Assembly: GCA_964537965.1 (NCBI GenBank)
Contig: CAZIDB010000049.1
Span: forward strand, 1 to 24,806
Length of the DNA: 24,806 nt
Direction of reading: 5' to 3'
From: SURF-24 sp964537965
GTDB lineage: Bacteria > Bacteroidota > Ignavibacteria > Ignavibacteriales > SURF-24
The notes under the pieces: generated by a model
Databases searched by the model: none
Seen by the model: only the letters and a program-made list of their open reading frames with translations
Told to the model about the DNA's origin: nothing
Shown here: positions 1-8,780 of the stretch, piece after piece
Position numbering within the stretch: position 1 is the stretch's first letter
How the letters are laid out: every line of letters starts with the position of its first letter
Made by a program: the position numbers and the translations under genes

Positions 1-876
1 GGAAAACTCATTTCTTAATTTATAACCACTCTTATTTATTATTCCTATTCCCCGCCAGTCTCTGTCAATAATATCAAAAACATCTTCCAGCATTTTCATT
101 GCTTTAACGTTTCCTTCTCTTTTAACTGAACGCGCATATTGATTTTCAACATTATAGATTTTTCTTTCAAGCATTCTAACCAAAGCAAGAATTCCATTTA
201 ATAAATCAAGCGGTTCAAATCCTGTTACTACAACCGGAGTTTTATATGTGCCGGACAAGCGTTCATAATCTTCATATCCGGTTACGGTACATACATGCCC
301 AGGGGCAATCAATCCATCAAGTTTAGTATTACCGGAGGAAAGCAGCATTTCAATTGCAGGAGGAATAAGAACATGAGCATTCAGAATAAAAAAATTTTTT
401 ACTTCCTTCCTGCTTGCTTCTAAAATTGTGTGAGCAGTTGCCGGTGCAGTCGTCTCAAATCCAACTGCAAAAAAAACAATATTCTTATCCCTCATATCCT
501 CGGCTAACTTCAGCGCATCAAGCGGAGAGTAAACTATTCTTATATTGGCGCCTTCTGCTTTTAATGAAAGTAAATCTTTTTCCGAACCGGGAACGCGAAG
601 CATATCACCATATGTAGCAAGCACAAAATTATCCGTTGCTGCAATCCGAATTGCTTTATCAATCAGGTTAACTGATGTAACACATACAGGGCAGCCGGGT
701 CCGTGAACCAGTTTGATTTCTTCCGGAAGTAATTCTTCAATTCCATATTTCATAATTGTATTGGTTTGCCCGCCGCATACTTCCATTAAGTTCCACTGCC
801 TGGAAACAGTTTGTTTAATTTCATTAGCAACCGCTGAAACTAATTTTGATTCCCTGTATTCATCTGCATATTTCAT
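1..876 (-). CDS. hypD: HypD, [NiFe]-hydrogenase maturation Fe-S protein (3' part beyond the window)
   Basis: The protein works with HypC as the scaffold on which the Fe(CN)2CO unit of [NiFe]-hydrogenase is assembled in the cytoplasm. The frame is open from the ATG at 876 to base 1, giving 292 residues of a family that is usually about 365 long, so roughly the last 75 residues, including the C-terminal Fe-S cysteines, lie outside. Visible hallmarks are the start MKYADEYR, the catalytic-cysteine motif VCGGQT (Cys34) and GPGCPVC (Cys62, Cys65), plus the GFETT and APGHVC segments. The start is chosen because it gives the family-typical N-terminus and has a GGGAAAAG stretch just upstream. It lies 30 bases after hypC and is the last visible gene of the operon; hypE would be expected beyond the edge. 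Confidence 0.95.
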   Translation of the reverse strand, partial: MKYADEYRESKLVSAVANEIKQTVSRQWNLMEVCGGQTNTIMKYGIEELLPEEIKLVHGPGCPVCVTSVNLIDKAIRIAATDNFVLATYGDMLRVPGSEKDLLSLKAEGANIRIVYSPLDALKLAEDMRDKNIVFFAVGFETTAPATAHTILEASRKEVKNFFILNAHVLIPPAIEMLLSSGNTKLDGLIAPGHVCTVTGYEDYERLSGTYKTPVVVTGFEPLDLLNGILALVRMLERKIYNVENQYARSVKREGNVKAMKMLEDVFDIIDRDWRGIGIINKSGYKLRNEFS

Positions 877-906
877 TCTTTCTTTTCCCGCATAAAATAT
901 TTCTGC

Positions 907-1161
907 TCAGTTATTATTCAAGTCGTTATCTAATTGATTTTCCATTTCTTTCACTAGCCGCAAAGTTTCTTCTGCTTCGTTCTCGTCAACTTTACTTATT
1001 GCATAACCGACATGAACCATAACATAATCACCAACTTTGGAATCAGGAAGCCAGTCCATACAAACAGATTTAACAATTCCTCCAAAGCTGACTTTTGCCA
1101 TCAGCGGAGAATCTTTTAAATGTTCAAAAGATATAATCTTTCCCGGTATAGCCAGGCACAT
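907..1161 (-). CDS. hypC: HypC/HybG-family hydrogenase maturation chaperone
   Basis: Small (84 aa) chaperone that binds HypD during Fe(CN)2CO assembly and then the hydrogenase large-subunit precursor. It starts MCLAIPGKI, with the essential Cys2 exposed after removal of Met, and has the family-typical VKSVCMDWLP and GDYVMVHVGYAI segments. Length fits the family (about 75-95 aa). A GGAG sequence precedes the ATG by about 9 bases. It lies 42 bases after hypF and 30 before hypD on the same strand. The acidic and Asn-rich tail (after EAEETLRLVKEME) is variable in the family. Confidence 0.96.
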   Translation of the reverse strand: MCLAIPGKIISFEHLKDSPLMAKVSFGGIVKSVCMDWLPDSKVGDYVMVHVGYAISKVDENEAEETLRLVKEMENQLDNDLNNN

Positions 1162-1203
1162 ATTATTATTTCTCCTTCTCTAACAATTTGAATAAGAGCA
1201 AAA

Positions 1204-3486
1204 TTATTTCCTGTGATATTTTAAATAATACATAATTTGTCCTGCGGATATCCCGCCGTCATTTGTTGGAATTTCATGATGCCGGTAAACATTTAATTTT
1301 TTCTCTTTGCCGGTTCTGATTATTCTTTCCAGCAGATATTTGTTCTGAAAGCATCCGCCGCTAAGAATCAGATTCTTCTTACCAACTTGTTCTGCAACTT
1401 TAAATATTATTTCGGCTAATGTGTTATGGAATTTTGCAGCTATAGTTGAAGCAGCAATGTTCTTAATAATATCTTCCACTATTTCTTTAATCACTGGGCG
1501 CCAATCGATAATTAATTTGTCTTCTAAAAGGAATTCAATTGAATAACTGCCGGACTTGTTTTCATCAACAGCAAATTCCAGAGCCATTGCTGCTTGTCCC
1601 TCAAATGAAGATTTTCCTGCCAACCCAAGCATAAACGAAACGCCGTCAAATATTCTGCCCGGACTTGATGTAGAATAGCAGTTAATATTTTTATCAAGCA
1701 TATTAATAAGCGTAGTAATCTCACTGCTCTTTCCATCAAAACAGATTTTCCCAAAAACATTTTTTGTTTCTTTACCGAAAGCCTCGTACAAAAGACCAAG
1801 CGCTGAACGCCTGATATCTTTAATCGCAATCTCTCCTCCCGGCAATTTAAACTTTTTAAATTGTGCAATATGTTTTATTTCATTTTCATTAACAAGAAAG
1901 AATTCTCCTCCCCAGATTGAGCCATCCAGACCGTAGCCTGTACCATCCCAGGCAATGCCCAATGCTTCTCCGGTAATTTTATTTTCTAACTTGCAGGAAA
2001 GAATATGAGCAATATGATGCTGAACCGGCACCGGATTTACTGTTTTACTTTTTGCGAATTGCGTTGAGTAGTAATCCGGATGTAAGTCGCACAAAATTAT
2101 TGGACTTTTAGCTTTATATAATTCGGTATAATCGTCATAGACTTTTTCAAAATTTTCGTTCGCTTCAACAGTTGACAAATCTCCAAGGTGCTGGCTTGTA
2201 ATTATTTTATCATCATGGCAAATTGAGATTGTAGATTTAAGCTGCCCCCCAAGTGCAATTATTTTACTTTCATTTACCGCATTCTTTATTCCATCATTAA
2301 GATAAGAGACCGGTAAAGGTGCATACCCTCTTGCCCGTCTTATCATCATTGTTTTATTATCAATCACTCTTACAATTGAATCATCCACAGGTCTTACAAT
2401 TGGACGATTATGAACAAGGAAATAATCTGCGATTCCTCCAAGTCTTTTAAGCGCTTCATTTTCATCATAACATATTGGTTCATCCGAAAGGTTACCGCTT
2501 GTTGCTACAACGGGCCCGCCAACAGCATTCATTAATAAATAATGAAGCGGCGTGTAAGGAAGCATGATTCCCAAATAAGGATTACCCGGCGCTACAAGAT
2601 TGCTTACAGGAAATGAATTTTTATTTCTCTTTAACAACACAATCGGAGATTCGGAGGAAGTGAGGAGCCGCTCCTCTTCCCTGCTTACAAAACATATTTC
2701 CTTTATCAACTCAATGCCGGGCGACATACAAGCAAAAGGTTTCTCTTCACGATTTTTTCTTCTTCGTAATTTCGCAATAGCATCATCATTCTTCGCATCT
2801 GCCATTAAATGAAACCCACCCAAACCTTTGACCGCAATTATAAATCCCTGATTAATTAAATCAGCAGTCTGTTCAATGACTTCAGAAGAGTTTGAAATTA
2901 ATTTCCCTGATGAATCGCATAAAGATAATATCGGTCCGCAATGCCAGCAGGATATCGGCTGCGCATGAAATCTTCTGTCGCCGGGATTCTCATATTCTTC
3001 TCTGCACTTCTCACACATAACAAAATTTTTCATTGAGGTATTCTGCCGGTCGTAGGGCAGCTTTTCAACAATGGTTAAACGGGGGCCACAGTTTGTGCAG
3101 TTAGTAAACGGATATTGGTAACGCCTGTTTGTTATATCGATCATCTCGTTAAGGCAGTCATTACACAAAGCAATATCCGGTAAAATTATTGCAGAAGGAT
3201 TTCCGGCATTATTGCTTTCCTTAATTTCAAATTTTTTAAAGCCCTTTAATTTTTGTTTGGATAATTCACAACTAATAATTTCCGCATTAACAGGCTTTTC
3301 ACTTTTCAGTTTCGAAATAAATTCATTCGTTTCATTCTCGTTCCCTTCAACTTCAATTAAGGCGCCGGACAGCGAATTTGAAACATATCCTTTTAAAGAT
3401 AACCGGTTTGCAAGCCTGTAAACAAACGGGCGGAAGCCAACCCCCTGTACTTTTCCCCGGATTGCTATTTGTATTCTTTGTTTCAA
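1204..3486 (-). CDS. hypF: HypF carbamoyltransferase
   Basis: Converts carbamoyl phosphate to carbamoyl-AMP and passes the carbamoyl group to the C-terminal Cys of HypE, the source of the cyanide ligands. At 760 aa it is a normal-length HypF. Domains in order: acylphosphatase-like (about 1-92, motif VQGVGFRP at 13-20); two zinc fingers with Cys at 108, 111, 130, 133, 158, 161, 180 and 183, matching the CX2C-X18-CX2C-X24-CX2C-X18-CX2C pattern; a YrdC-like domain (VKGLGGFHL, then ATSGNLSDEPI); and a Kae1-like domain (HHIAHILSC, AWDGTGYG, then SGGCFQN). The start is TTG: its TTGA overlaps the hypB stop by four bases, so translation is probably coupled to hypB; I see no clear Shine-Dalgarno of its own. 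Confidence 0.96.
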   Translation of the reverse strand: MKQRIQIAIRGKVQGVGFRPFVYRLANRLSLKGYVSNSLSGALIEVEGNENETNEFISKLKSEKPVNAEIISCELSKQKLKGFKKFEIKESNNAGNPSAIILPDIALCNDCLNEMIDITNRRYQYPFTNCTNCGPRLTIVEKLPYDRQNTSMKNFVMCEKCREEYENPGDRRFHAQPISCWHCGPILSLCDSSGKLISNSSEVIEQTADLINQGFIIAVKGLGGFHLMADAKNDDAIAKLRRRKNREEKPFACMSPGIELIKEICFVSREEERLLTSSESPIVLLKRNKNSFPVSNLVAPGNPYLGIMLPYTPLHYLLMNAVGGPVVATSGNLSDEPICYDENEALKRLGGIADYFLVHNRPIVRPVDDSIVRVIDNKTMMIRRARGYAPLPVSYLNDGIKNAVNESKIIALGGQLKSTISICHDDKIITSQHLGDLSTVEANENFEKVYDDYTELYKAKSPIILCDLHPDYYSTQFAKSKTVNPVPVQHHIAHILSCKLENKITGEALGIAWDGTGYGLDGSIWGGEFFLVNENEIKHIAQFKKFKLPGGEIAIKDIRRSALGLLYEAFGKETKNVFGKICFDGKSSEITTLINMLDKNINCYSTSSPGRIFDGVSFMLGLAGKSSFEGQAAMALEFAVDENKSGSYSIEFLLEDKLIIDWRPVIKEIVEDIIKNIAASTIAAKFHNTLAEIIFKVAEQVGKKNLILSGGCFQNKYLLERIIRTGKEKKLNVYRHHEIPTNDGGISAGQIMYYLKYHRK

Positions 3487-4133
3487 CTTCGTTTAATTTT
3501 TGAATGAAGCCAATCCGTCCACGATTCGATTCCCTGATTTGTTATACAAGAGACCTCAAATATTTCCAACCTGTGGTTTATTAATAGCGCATTCTTTTTT
3601 ATTGCTTCCGGATCACTGTTGATATGCGGGATCAAATCAATTTTATTTACAACCAATGCAGATGCATTCCTGTAAGCAACCGGATATTTAAGCGGTTTGT
3701 CGTCTCCTTCTGTTGTACTTGCAACAACAACTTTAAGATGTTCGCCCAAATCAAATCCTGCGGGGCAAACAAGGTTGCCGACATTTTCAATAAATAACAA
3801 ATCAAAATCTTCATTTAAATTTTGAAATGCATCCCTGACCAAATTAGCTTCAAGATGACAGGAACCGTTTGTTACAATCTGTACCACCGGTATATCAAGC
3901 GCTGCAATTCTTTGAGCATCGTTGTCGGTTTGAAGGTCGCCGACTATTACTGCTATTCTGAAAAGCGATCTGCTGTTTTTTACTGTCTGTTCAATCAGGC
4001 TTGTTTTACCCGAACCGGGAGAGCTTAGTAAATTTACGGCAAAGATTTTCTTTTCAGTGAAAGATGTTCTTAACTGCTGAGCAATCGCATCATTCTTCTC
4101 AAGGATTTTTCTTTCAACTTTTATAACTGACAT
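3483..4133 (-). CDS. hypB: HypB GTPase, nickel insertion into hydrogenase
   Basis: SIMIBI-class GTPase that with HypA delivers Ni2+ to the hydrogenase large subunit. I place the start at the ATG at 4133 (216 aa, MSVIKVERK...), which has GGAG five bases upstream; a longer frame beginning with TTG at 4157 would overlap hypA and adds only eight atypical residues. Motifs: Walker A SPGSGKTS (about residues 38-45), the G-domain metal-site pair Cys-His in GSCHLEANLVRDAF, the NVGNLVCPAGFDLGEH segment, and the G4 motif NKID. It lacks the N-terminal CXXCGC nickel site of E. coli HypB and also lacks a His-rich stretch, so it cannot store nickel that way. It lies 13 bases downstream of hypA and overlaps hypF by four. 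Confidence 0.95.
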   Translation of the reverse strand: MSVIKVERKILEKNDAIAQQLRTSFTEKKIFAVNLLSSPGSGKTSLIEQTVKNSRSLFRIAVIVGDLQTDNDAQRIAALDIPVVQIVTNGSCHLEANLVRDAFQNLNEDFDLLFIENVGNLVCPAGFDLGEHLKVVVASTTEGDDKPLKYPVAYRNASALVVNKIDLIPHINSDPEAIKKNALLINHRLEIFEVSCITNQGIESWTDWLHSKIKRS

Positions 4134-4146
4134 GTTTTCTCCGACT

Positions 4147-4491
4147 TTATCTATCAAGAATTATTTCGCTGATCTCTAACTCGTCCCCGGATTTTACTTC
4201 AATATTGTTGCTACCGCAATTGACACACGAGAAAATAAATTCTTCCGTGCTGCAAATATTGTTACAGTCATTACATTTTAGGATAACCGGCTGGGTCTCA
4301 ACAATAAGTTTTGTGTTTGATAACTCAGAATCCGTAACGGCTAATTGAAAAGCCGAAACAAGTGCATCAAGATTAACGTTACTAAGCATTCCTATTTTAA
4401 GTTTAACTTGTTTCACTTTTAATCTGTCCGGGGAGTTTACGCTTTCATTTATTATATCAATTATGTTACCGGCAATGCTCGTCTCGTGCAT
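4147..4491 (-). CDS. hypA: HypA/HybF nickel metallochaperone
   Basis: Nickel chaperone, 114 aa, acting with HypB in the last metal-insertion step of [NiFe]-hydrogenase maturation. The N-terminal MHE provides the Ni ligand His2. The structural zinc site is visible as two CXXC pairs, Cys73/Cys76 and Cys89/Cys92. Length matches the family. An AAGGA sequence lies about 10 bases before the ATG. It is second in the operon, 14 bases after the transporter gene. Confidence 0.96.
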   Translation of the reverse strand: MHETSIAGNIIDIINESVNSPDRLKVKQVKLKIGMLSNVNLDALVSAFQLAVTDSELSNTKLIVETQPVILKCNDCNNICSTEEFIFSCVNCGSNNIEVKSGDELEISEIILDR

Positions 4492-4505
4492 AGAATTTAA
4501 TTCCT

Positions 4506-5174
4506 TTAAATTACAATCCAGATTATTCCGACTGCAATTGCGACTGAGCTTACAGAAGACATCATAATCTTGTAAAATTTTAATTCCTTCTTAACAAAAA
4601 AGTTTGAGGAAGCTCCGATCAATTGAGAAAAGATTGTCATTGCAGCAATTGTTCCGATACCAAACGCTGCCAGATATTCAAATGATTCTGTTCTTGTACT
4701 AAATGCCAGGGCAGGAATAATACCCAGTATATGAGAGCTTCCGGCTAATCCGTGGAGAATACCTACAGCCATCGCAGCGTGTGTATGAACATGATCTGAT
4801 GAATTATCTTGTTCTTCCTCTGGTTTGTGTTTATGAAAATGCCTGTGAACTTCTCCATTGTGCAAATGTTCGTGAACATGAATTTTACTCTTTAAAGTTT
4901 TATGAAAGCCCCAAAGCCCGATTCCAATTAAAACTAACCCGACTAAATTTTCGCTGTAACCGGAAATCAGATTGATAGGAATGATTTCTTTGAATAGAAT
5001 TGTGATTATACCAATTATAAAAACTCCGGCGGTGTGGCCAAGTCCCCAGCGTAAACCAATATTCCATGTAGAATTTCTTTTCACTGTAGCAAGTGGTGCA
5101 ATAGCAGCAAGATGATCCGGGCCGGCAACTACATGTAAAAAACCGGCTGCTAAACCAGAGATAATTGCAATCAT
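4506..5174 (-). CDS. Nickel/cobalt (NicO/UreH-like) membrane transporter with His-rich loop
   Basis: Predicted inner-membrane nickel permease, 222 aa, first gene of the hyp operon. About six hydrophobic segments are visible. Metal-transport motifs: HVVAGPDH in the first segment (His14, Asp20, His21), RWGLGHTAG (about 42-50), and HGLAGSSH (141-148) after the central loop. The loop at about 99-132 is strongly histidine-rich (HVHEHLHNGEVHRHFHKHK), a likely Ni2+ binding or buffering patch. The start is the ATG at 5174 with GGAG six bases upstream; the in-frame TTG at 5186 is less likely because it lies over that Shine-Dalgarno. Motif spacing differs by one residue from the classical NiCoT HX4DH signature, so it belongs to the related NicO/UreH/TauE-like branch. 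Substrate (Ni rather than Co) is inferred from the operon. Confidence 0.85.
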   Translation of the reverse strand: MIAIISGLAAGFLHVVAGPDHLAAIAPLATVKRNSTWNIGLRWGLGHTAGVFIIGIITILFKEIIPINLISGYSENLVGLVLIGIGLWGFHKTLKSKIHVHEHLHNGEVHRHFHKHKPEEEQDNSSDHVHTHAAMAVGILHGLAGSSHILGIIPALAFSTRTESFEYLAAFGIGTIAAMTIFSQLIGASSNFFVKKELKFYKIMMSSVSSVAIAVGIIWIVI

Positions 5175-5204
5175 CAGGAACTCCAATTATTTCCGTTACT
5201 GCTA

Positions 5205-5235
5205 CGAAAATAGATAAATCATCAATCAAACAAAA
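5205..5235 (-). promoter_or_regulatory. Possible Bacteroidota-type promoter of the hyp operon
   Basis: On the minus strand TATTTTCG (5212-5205) resembles the Bacteroidota -7 element TAnnTTTG, and TTTTG (5235-5231) lies 18 bases further upstream, as expected for the -33 element. It sits 31 bases before the transporter ATG, between divergent genes. Suggested by pattern only; AT-rich DNA gives such matches by chance. Confidence 0.25.
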
Positions 5236-5296
5236 CAAAATTATTTAATTAACAGAATTAATTTTATTTTTATCCGAACATTCAACAGCATTTAAC

Positions 5297-6016
5297 ATGA
5301 ATGAAAACCTGAAAGATATTATCTCTATCCTCAAAGGTGATTTAACCAGGAATGTAAATCTCATAAATTTTATTGAAGAGAATGAGATTCTTGAAACACA
5401 CATAGTTGGTAATGCAATTATGGTTAAGGGAATTAGCGACAGAACATGGATTTACTTTTCCTGCAAAGATGAAAGTGAATTTGAGATGCTATTAAATTTA
5501 CTTGAGCCGGAGGATTCTAATTTTGCAATTCTTAACGACTGGATGCTTCCGGTAATTAAAAAGAAGATGGAATTGAAAGTTGAGCTTACTACAATGAAAT
5601 TTATTCTTAATCCGGATGTTAAAATTCCGGAGAACAAAATTCCTGTTGGCCAATTGTTTCCTGATGATGCCGCTTATTTATATAAAAATTTTGATTACAG
5701 TGAGTACACAAGTGTTGACTATATAAAAGAAAGAATTAATAAAAGTGTAAGCGCCGCAATAAGAATTCAGGATACTCTTGTTGCCTGGGCAGCAACTCAT
5801 GATGACGGGGCAATTGGAATGCTTCACGTTCTGCCGGAATACAGAAGACGCGGTTTTGCAAGAGAAGTAACAATCAATATAATTAACAAACTACGCCAGC
5901 GTGGCAAACTTCCTTTTGCACATATTGAAGAAGATAACTTCGGATCACTAAAACTTGTGGAAGGACTTGGGTTTGTTAAGGACCGACGGGTTAGTTGGGC
6001 ATCAAAAGTTTTTTAG
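5297..6016 (+). CDS. GNAT-family N-acetyltransferase
   Basis: Predicted soluble acyl-CoA-dependent N-acyltransferase, 239 aa. The C-terminal part (about 110-239) is the GNAT core: strand and acetyl-CoA loop GMLHVLPEYRRRGFAREVT, where RRRGFA fits the Q/RxxGxG/A pyrophosphate-binding motif, followed by HIEEDNFGSLKLVEGLGF, which matches the usual Asn-x-x-(S/A)-xx-(L)-y-x-x-x-GF ending. The N-terminal half has no recognised motif; the arrangement resembles FR47/glycine-N-acyltransferase-like proteins. Substrate unknown. It is divergent from the hyp operon and convergent with the next gene: its TAG (6014-6016) overlaps the TAA of the opposite gene (6015-6013). No strong Shine-Dalgarno before the ATG. 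Confidence 0.85.
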   Translation: MNENLKDIISILKGDLTRNVNLINFIEENEILETHIVGNAIMVKGISDRTWIYFSCKDESEFEMLLNLLEPEDSNFAILNDWMLPVIKKKMELKVELTTMKFILNPDVKIPENKIPVGQLFPDDAAYLYKNFDYSEYTSVDYIKERINKSVSAAIRIQDTLVAWAATHDDGAIGMLHVLPEYRRRGFAREVTINIINKLRQRGKLPFAHIEEDNFGSLKLVEGLGFVKDRRVSWASKVF

Positions 6017-6606
6017 TTCTTGTCAATCACTTCGGCAAGTTTCAAAAGCTGAGAGTTAAAGTCAATAGCTTCACTTTTAGCTGCATTAATATTAATAAGA
6101 ATTTTAGGGCGTTCATTAACAAGGTCAAGCCCTATGGAAATTCCTTCGGGGACATAATCGGGAACACCGCTCATGGTGGTAATCTTCCTGCTACGGCTAA
6201 TTCTTGTAATGTCGTGAATATCAAAAGCTCTTACCGGAGTAATGTAAAAAACATCTGCGTCTTTCAGAATGGAGATTGTTCTGGAATCATTAAGATCACC
6301 AAGTTCAATCGGAACAACTTTTACGGGATGATTGTTGACATGAAAATCATCATTATCTTTTATCAAATCCATAAATTCATTCATTGCTAACGTTGATGCG
6401 CGGTATTTATCCTGGTAAAGGATTATTATAGTCAACTTATTTCCGGACTTTACTTTCAGATTTCTGTCAAAGCTTAAGATCTTCAGCAACAAAGGTACCT
6501 GCGATTCAATTGTAACAGGCATTTGCTGGGCATGCAATATTACACTACAAAGAATAAGATTCATTGTAAACAGAAGGAAATATTTTCTAAATGATTTTGT
6601 TCTCAT
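6013..6606 (-). CDS. YfiR-like (DUF4154) periplasmic protein
   Basis: Predicted exported protein of 197 aa with a signal peptide (basic MRTKSFRKYF, then a hydrophobic run ending near ILHAQQ). The pattern that follows - VPLLLKILSFDRNL near the start of the mature protein, a central stretch around ADVFYITPV, and IGLDLVNERPKILININAAK, ending in a LLKLAEVI helix - is that of the YfiR/DUF4154 family. YfiR in Pseudomonas is a periplasmic repressor of a diguanylate cyclase; in Bacteroidota-type genomes homologues often sit beside TonB-dependent receptors. Here it starts 20 bases after the receptor gene on the same strand and is probably co-transcribed with it. No cyclase or kinase partner is next to it in this window. 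Confidence 0.72.
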   Translation of the reverse strand: MRTKSFRKYFLLFTMNLILCSVILHAQQMPVTIESQVPLLLKILSFDRNLKVKSGNKLTIIILYQDKYRASTLAMNEFMDLIKDNDDFHVNNHPVKVVPIELGDLNDSRTISILKDADVFYITPVRAFDIHDITRISRSRKITTMSGVPDYVPEGISIGLDLVNERPKILININAAKSEAIDFNSQLLKLAEVIDKN

Positions 6607-6626
6607 AAGGTAATAGTGACCACAAT

Positions 6627-8570
6627 TTAAAAATTCATTCGTAATGTAAAAGCATAATTTCTTCCCTTCTGGGTAATTGCAGGTTGTAAATGTTCATATC
6701 CTCCCGGATGTTTATATGTTGTGTTCAAAAGGTTATTTACTTCTGCGGAAACATCAAACAAATTTGCAATCTTTGATAAATGAAGGTTTACATTCACAAG
6801 TAAAAAATTCTTCGTTCTGGTATTATAAACAGTAAGTCTTTCGGTTTCATAATTAATATTTGCTGCAACCGAAAGATTTGTAATTACCGGAAGTATAACG
6901 CCGAACTTAAAAAGGTGACCCGGTGAATTTGAGACATCTGAATTATCCGCGTTATCTTTTGCTTTCTGAAAAGAGTAACTCAAATAGGAAGTAACTCCGT
7001 TTTGCGAACGATAATCAAATTGTATTTCTGCACCCTGGGCTTTTATTCTACCGGTATTTTCAAATCTGTAAGCAGAGTCTGCTGTATTAAACTCCTGTTC
7101 AATTATATCAGACATCTGAAAATTGTAAAGTGAAATTGTAGCAAAAAGAGATTTGCTTACCCGTTCCTCCCAGCATAATTCGATAGTATTAATTTTCTCG
7201 GCTTTCAAATCATCGTTTCCAAGAAAACCTCCGACAGGATCCATAAAATTATACTCATACACATTCGGTGCTCTGTAAGCCTGACCATATAATAATTTTA
7301 CCGTGCTTGAATTGAAAGGGTAATATATAACCGATACTCTTGGTGTAACCATCGCACCAATGTTGGAGTAATTATCCAAACGCAAACCCAGGTTCAGGCG
7401 TATAGCTTCCACTGGCTGGTATTCGTTGTTAAGAAAAACTCCGAAAATAGAATACGGGAAATTTCCATTAAAATATTCCTTTGACTCATCCCAGTTTATA
7501 TATTCCGCCTTGATAATTTTTCTGTATTCAAGACCTGTTATTAACCTGTAATTAACCGCGGCATCCCATATGAATTGAGTTTCAACTCCGTATGAAATGC
7601 CATTCACTTTATCCTTTTGTACTAATTCAAATGGCCAGTCACCCCGGTAAAAGGTATAATCATAAAATACTCTGCCCATAATATTTTTATCGGCAGTTAT
7701 TCCGTTGTCATACTTGATTTCTAACAATCCAATCCTGTCAAGTGTAAAGGTGGCAGGATCATTAAAGATAGTTTCATATGCAGCGGTTGGTATGGCTTTT
7801 TTTCTTGAAGAAAAGAATCCGTTAAGAGAAACCTTGTCATATTTCGCCTGGAGATTAAGTCCAAAGTATTTTTCCCAATCGAGGTTTTCGGCAATTCCAT
7901 TATTTGTTGAGTCAGTATCAAACTCTTCATAAAAAAGTGTTTGCCCTTTTATATCCCCGGCTTTCCCGGAAAATAATATTGAAGCATCTGTCCCAAATTT
8001 TCTCCCCAAAGTAAATGCTGCCTGATAATTATTATAACTGCCGATTGAGCCGGAAACTATATTGATATCCTCTTTAATTTCCTTTGTTACAATATTTACT
8101 ATAGCAAGCATTGCAGAAGTGCCGTATAAAACAGAGGATGGTCCTCGGACAATTTCTATTCTCTCCACCGAGTTGATATCAATTGCAAAATCGTTACCAA
8201 TAAATGTTGAGCCATAAATTACTTCATTTACTGTATGGCCATTCAAAAGGAATAAAATCCTGTTGATATAATCTGTAGGTCTGCTAAAGCCACGCACTCC
8301 AAGATAGGTGTAGTTTCTGTCATCGCTTAAGTAGAAACCTCTGACAGAATTCAGAACATCGGAAATGGTTTTATAACCATAGGCTTCAATTTCTCTTGAA
8401 GTAATTATTGTTGCTGCTGTAGGTGCTTCGTTAATTGTTTGCCAGTATTTTGCAGCGCTGCTAATTTTAACGGAAAGCAGGTCTTCAAGGTCATCTATAC
8501 TTTCCTGGCTAAAAAGCGGTGTAACACAGGAGAAGAATAAAATTGATAGACCTGATATTAACTTCTTCAT
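6627..8570 (-). CDS. TonB-dependent outer-membrane receptor
   Basis: Outer-membrane active transporter, 647 aa, that uses the TonB-ExbBD proton-motive system. A signal peptide of about 21 residues (MKKLISGLSILFFSCVTPLFSQ) precedes a short acidic segment (DDLEDLLSVKISSAAK). The plug domain follows (about 45-165), with the family motifs TIITSREIEAYGYKTISDVL, GVRGF, LNGHTVNE and VERIEIVRGPSSVLYGTSAM-like signature, then IVNIVTKE. The remainder is a beta-barrel with repeated aromatic-rich strands, a YGQAYRAPNVYEYNF segment, and the terminal strand YAFTLRMNF ending in Phe, as BAM substrates do. There is no carboxypeptidase-like N-terminal domain and no SusD partner, so it is nearer to siderophore/vitamin/metal receptors than to SusC. 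Substrate unknown. Confidence 0.93.
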   Translation of the reverse strand: MKKLISGLSILFFSCVTPLFSQESIDDLEDLLSVKISSAAKYWQTINEAPTAATIITSREIEAYGYKTISDVLNSVRGFYLSDDRNYTYLGVRGFSRPTDYINRILFLLNGHTVNEVIYGSTFIGNDFAIDINSVERIEIVRGPSSVLYGTSAMLAIVNIVTKEIKEDINIVSGSIGSYNNYQAAFTLGRKFGTDASILFSGKAGDIKGQTLFYEEFDTDSTNNGIAENLDWEKYFGLNLQAKYDKVSLNGFFSSRKKAIPTAAYETIFNDPATFTLDRIGLLEIKYDNGITADKNIMGRVFYDYTFYRGDWPFELVQKDKVNGISYGVETQFIWDAAVNYRLITGLEYRKIIKAEYINWDESKEYFNGNFPYSIFGVFLNNEYQPVEAIRLNLGLRLDNYSNIGAMVTPRVSVIYYPFNSSTVKLLYGQAYRAPNVYEYNFMDPVGGFLGNDDLKAEKINTIELCWEERVSKSLFATISLYNFQMSDIIEQEFNTADSAYRFENTGRIKAQGAEIQFDYRSQNGVTSYLSYSFQKAKDNADNSDVSNSPGHLFKFGVILPVITNLSVAANINYETERLTVYNTRTKNFLLVNVNLHLSKIANLFDVSAEVNNLLNTTYKHPGGYEHLQPAITQKGRNYAFTLRMNF

Positions 8571-8780
8571 GTTTATACTTTTTGATTTATTATTCTCTTT
8601 ATATTATCGAAAAAGCAATATGACTTTAAATAGATCGTTCATGTGAAATTCTTTGCCGGAAAATATAACAACTTTTCTGTTTAATAAAGCTTCTAAGGAA
8701 CATTTACAATTTGAAATAATTTCTTAAGATGTTAAATTTTGCTGTAAACTAAATAGTTTTTCACTGAAAAAGGAATAATT

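Noticed and set aside
3483..4157. Longer hypB start at 4157
   Set aside because: It uses TTG, overlaps hypA, and lies ahead of a good GGAG-ATG start at 4133.
5995..6390. Plus-strand 131-residue frame after the GNAT gene
   Set aside because: It is antisense to the YfiR-like gene, which has a signal peptide and family pattern.
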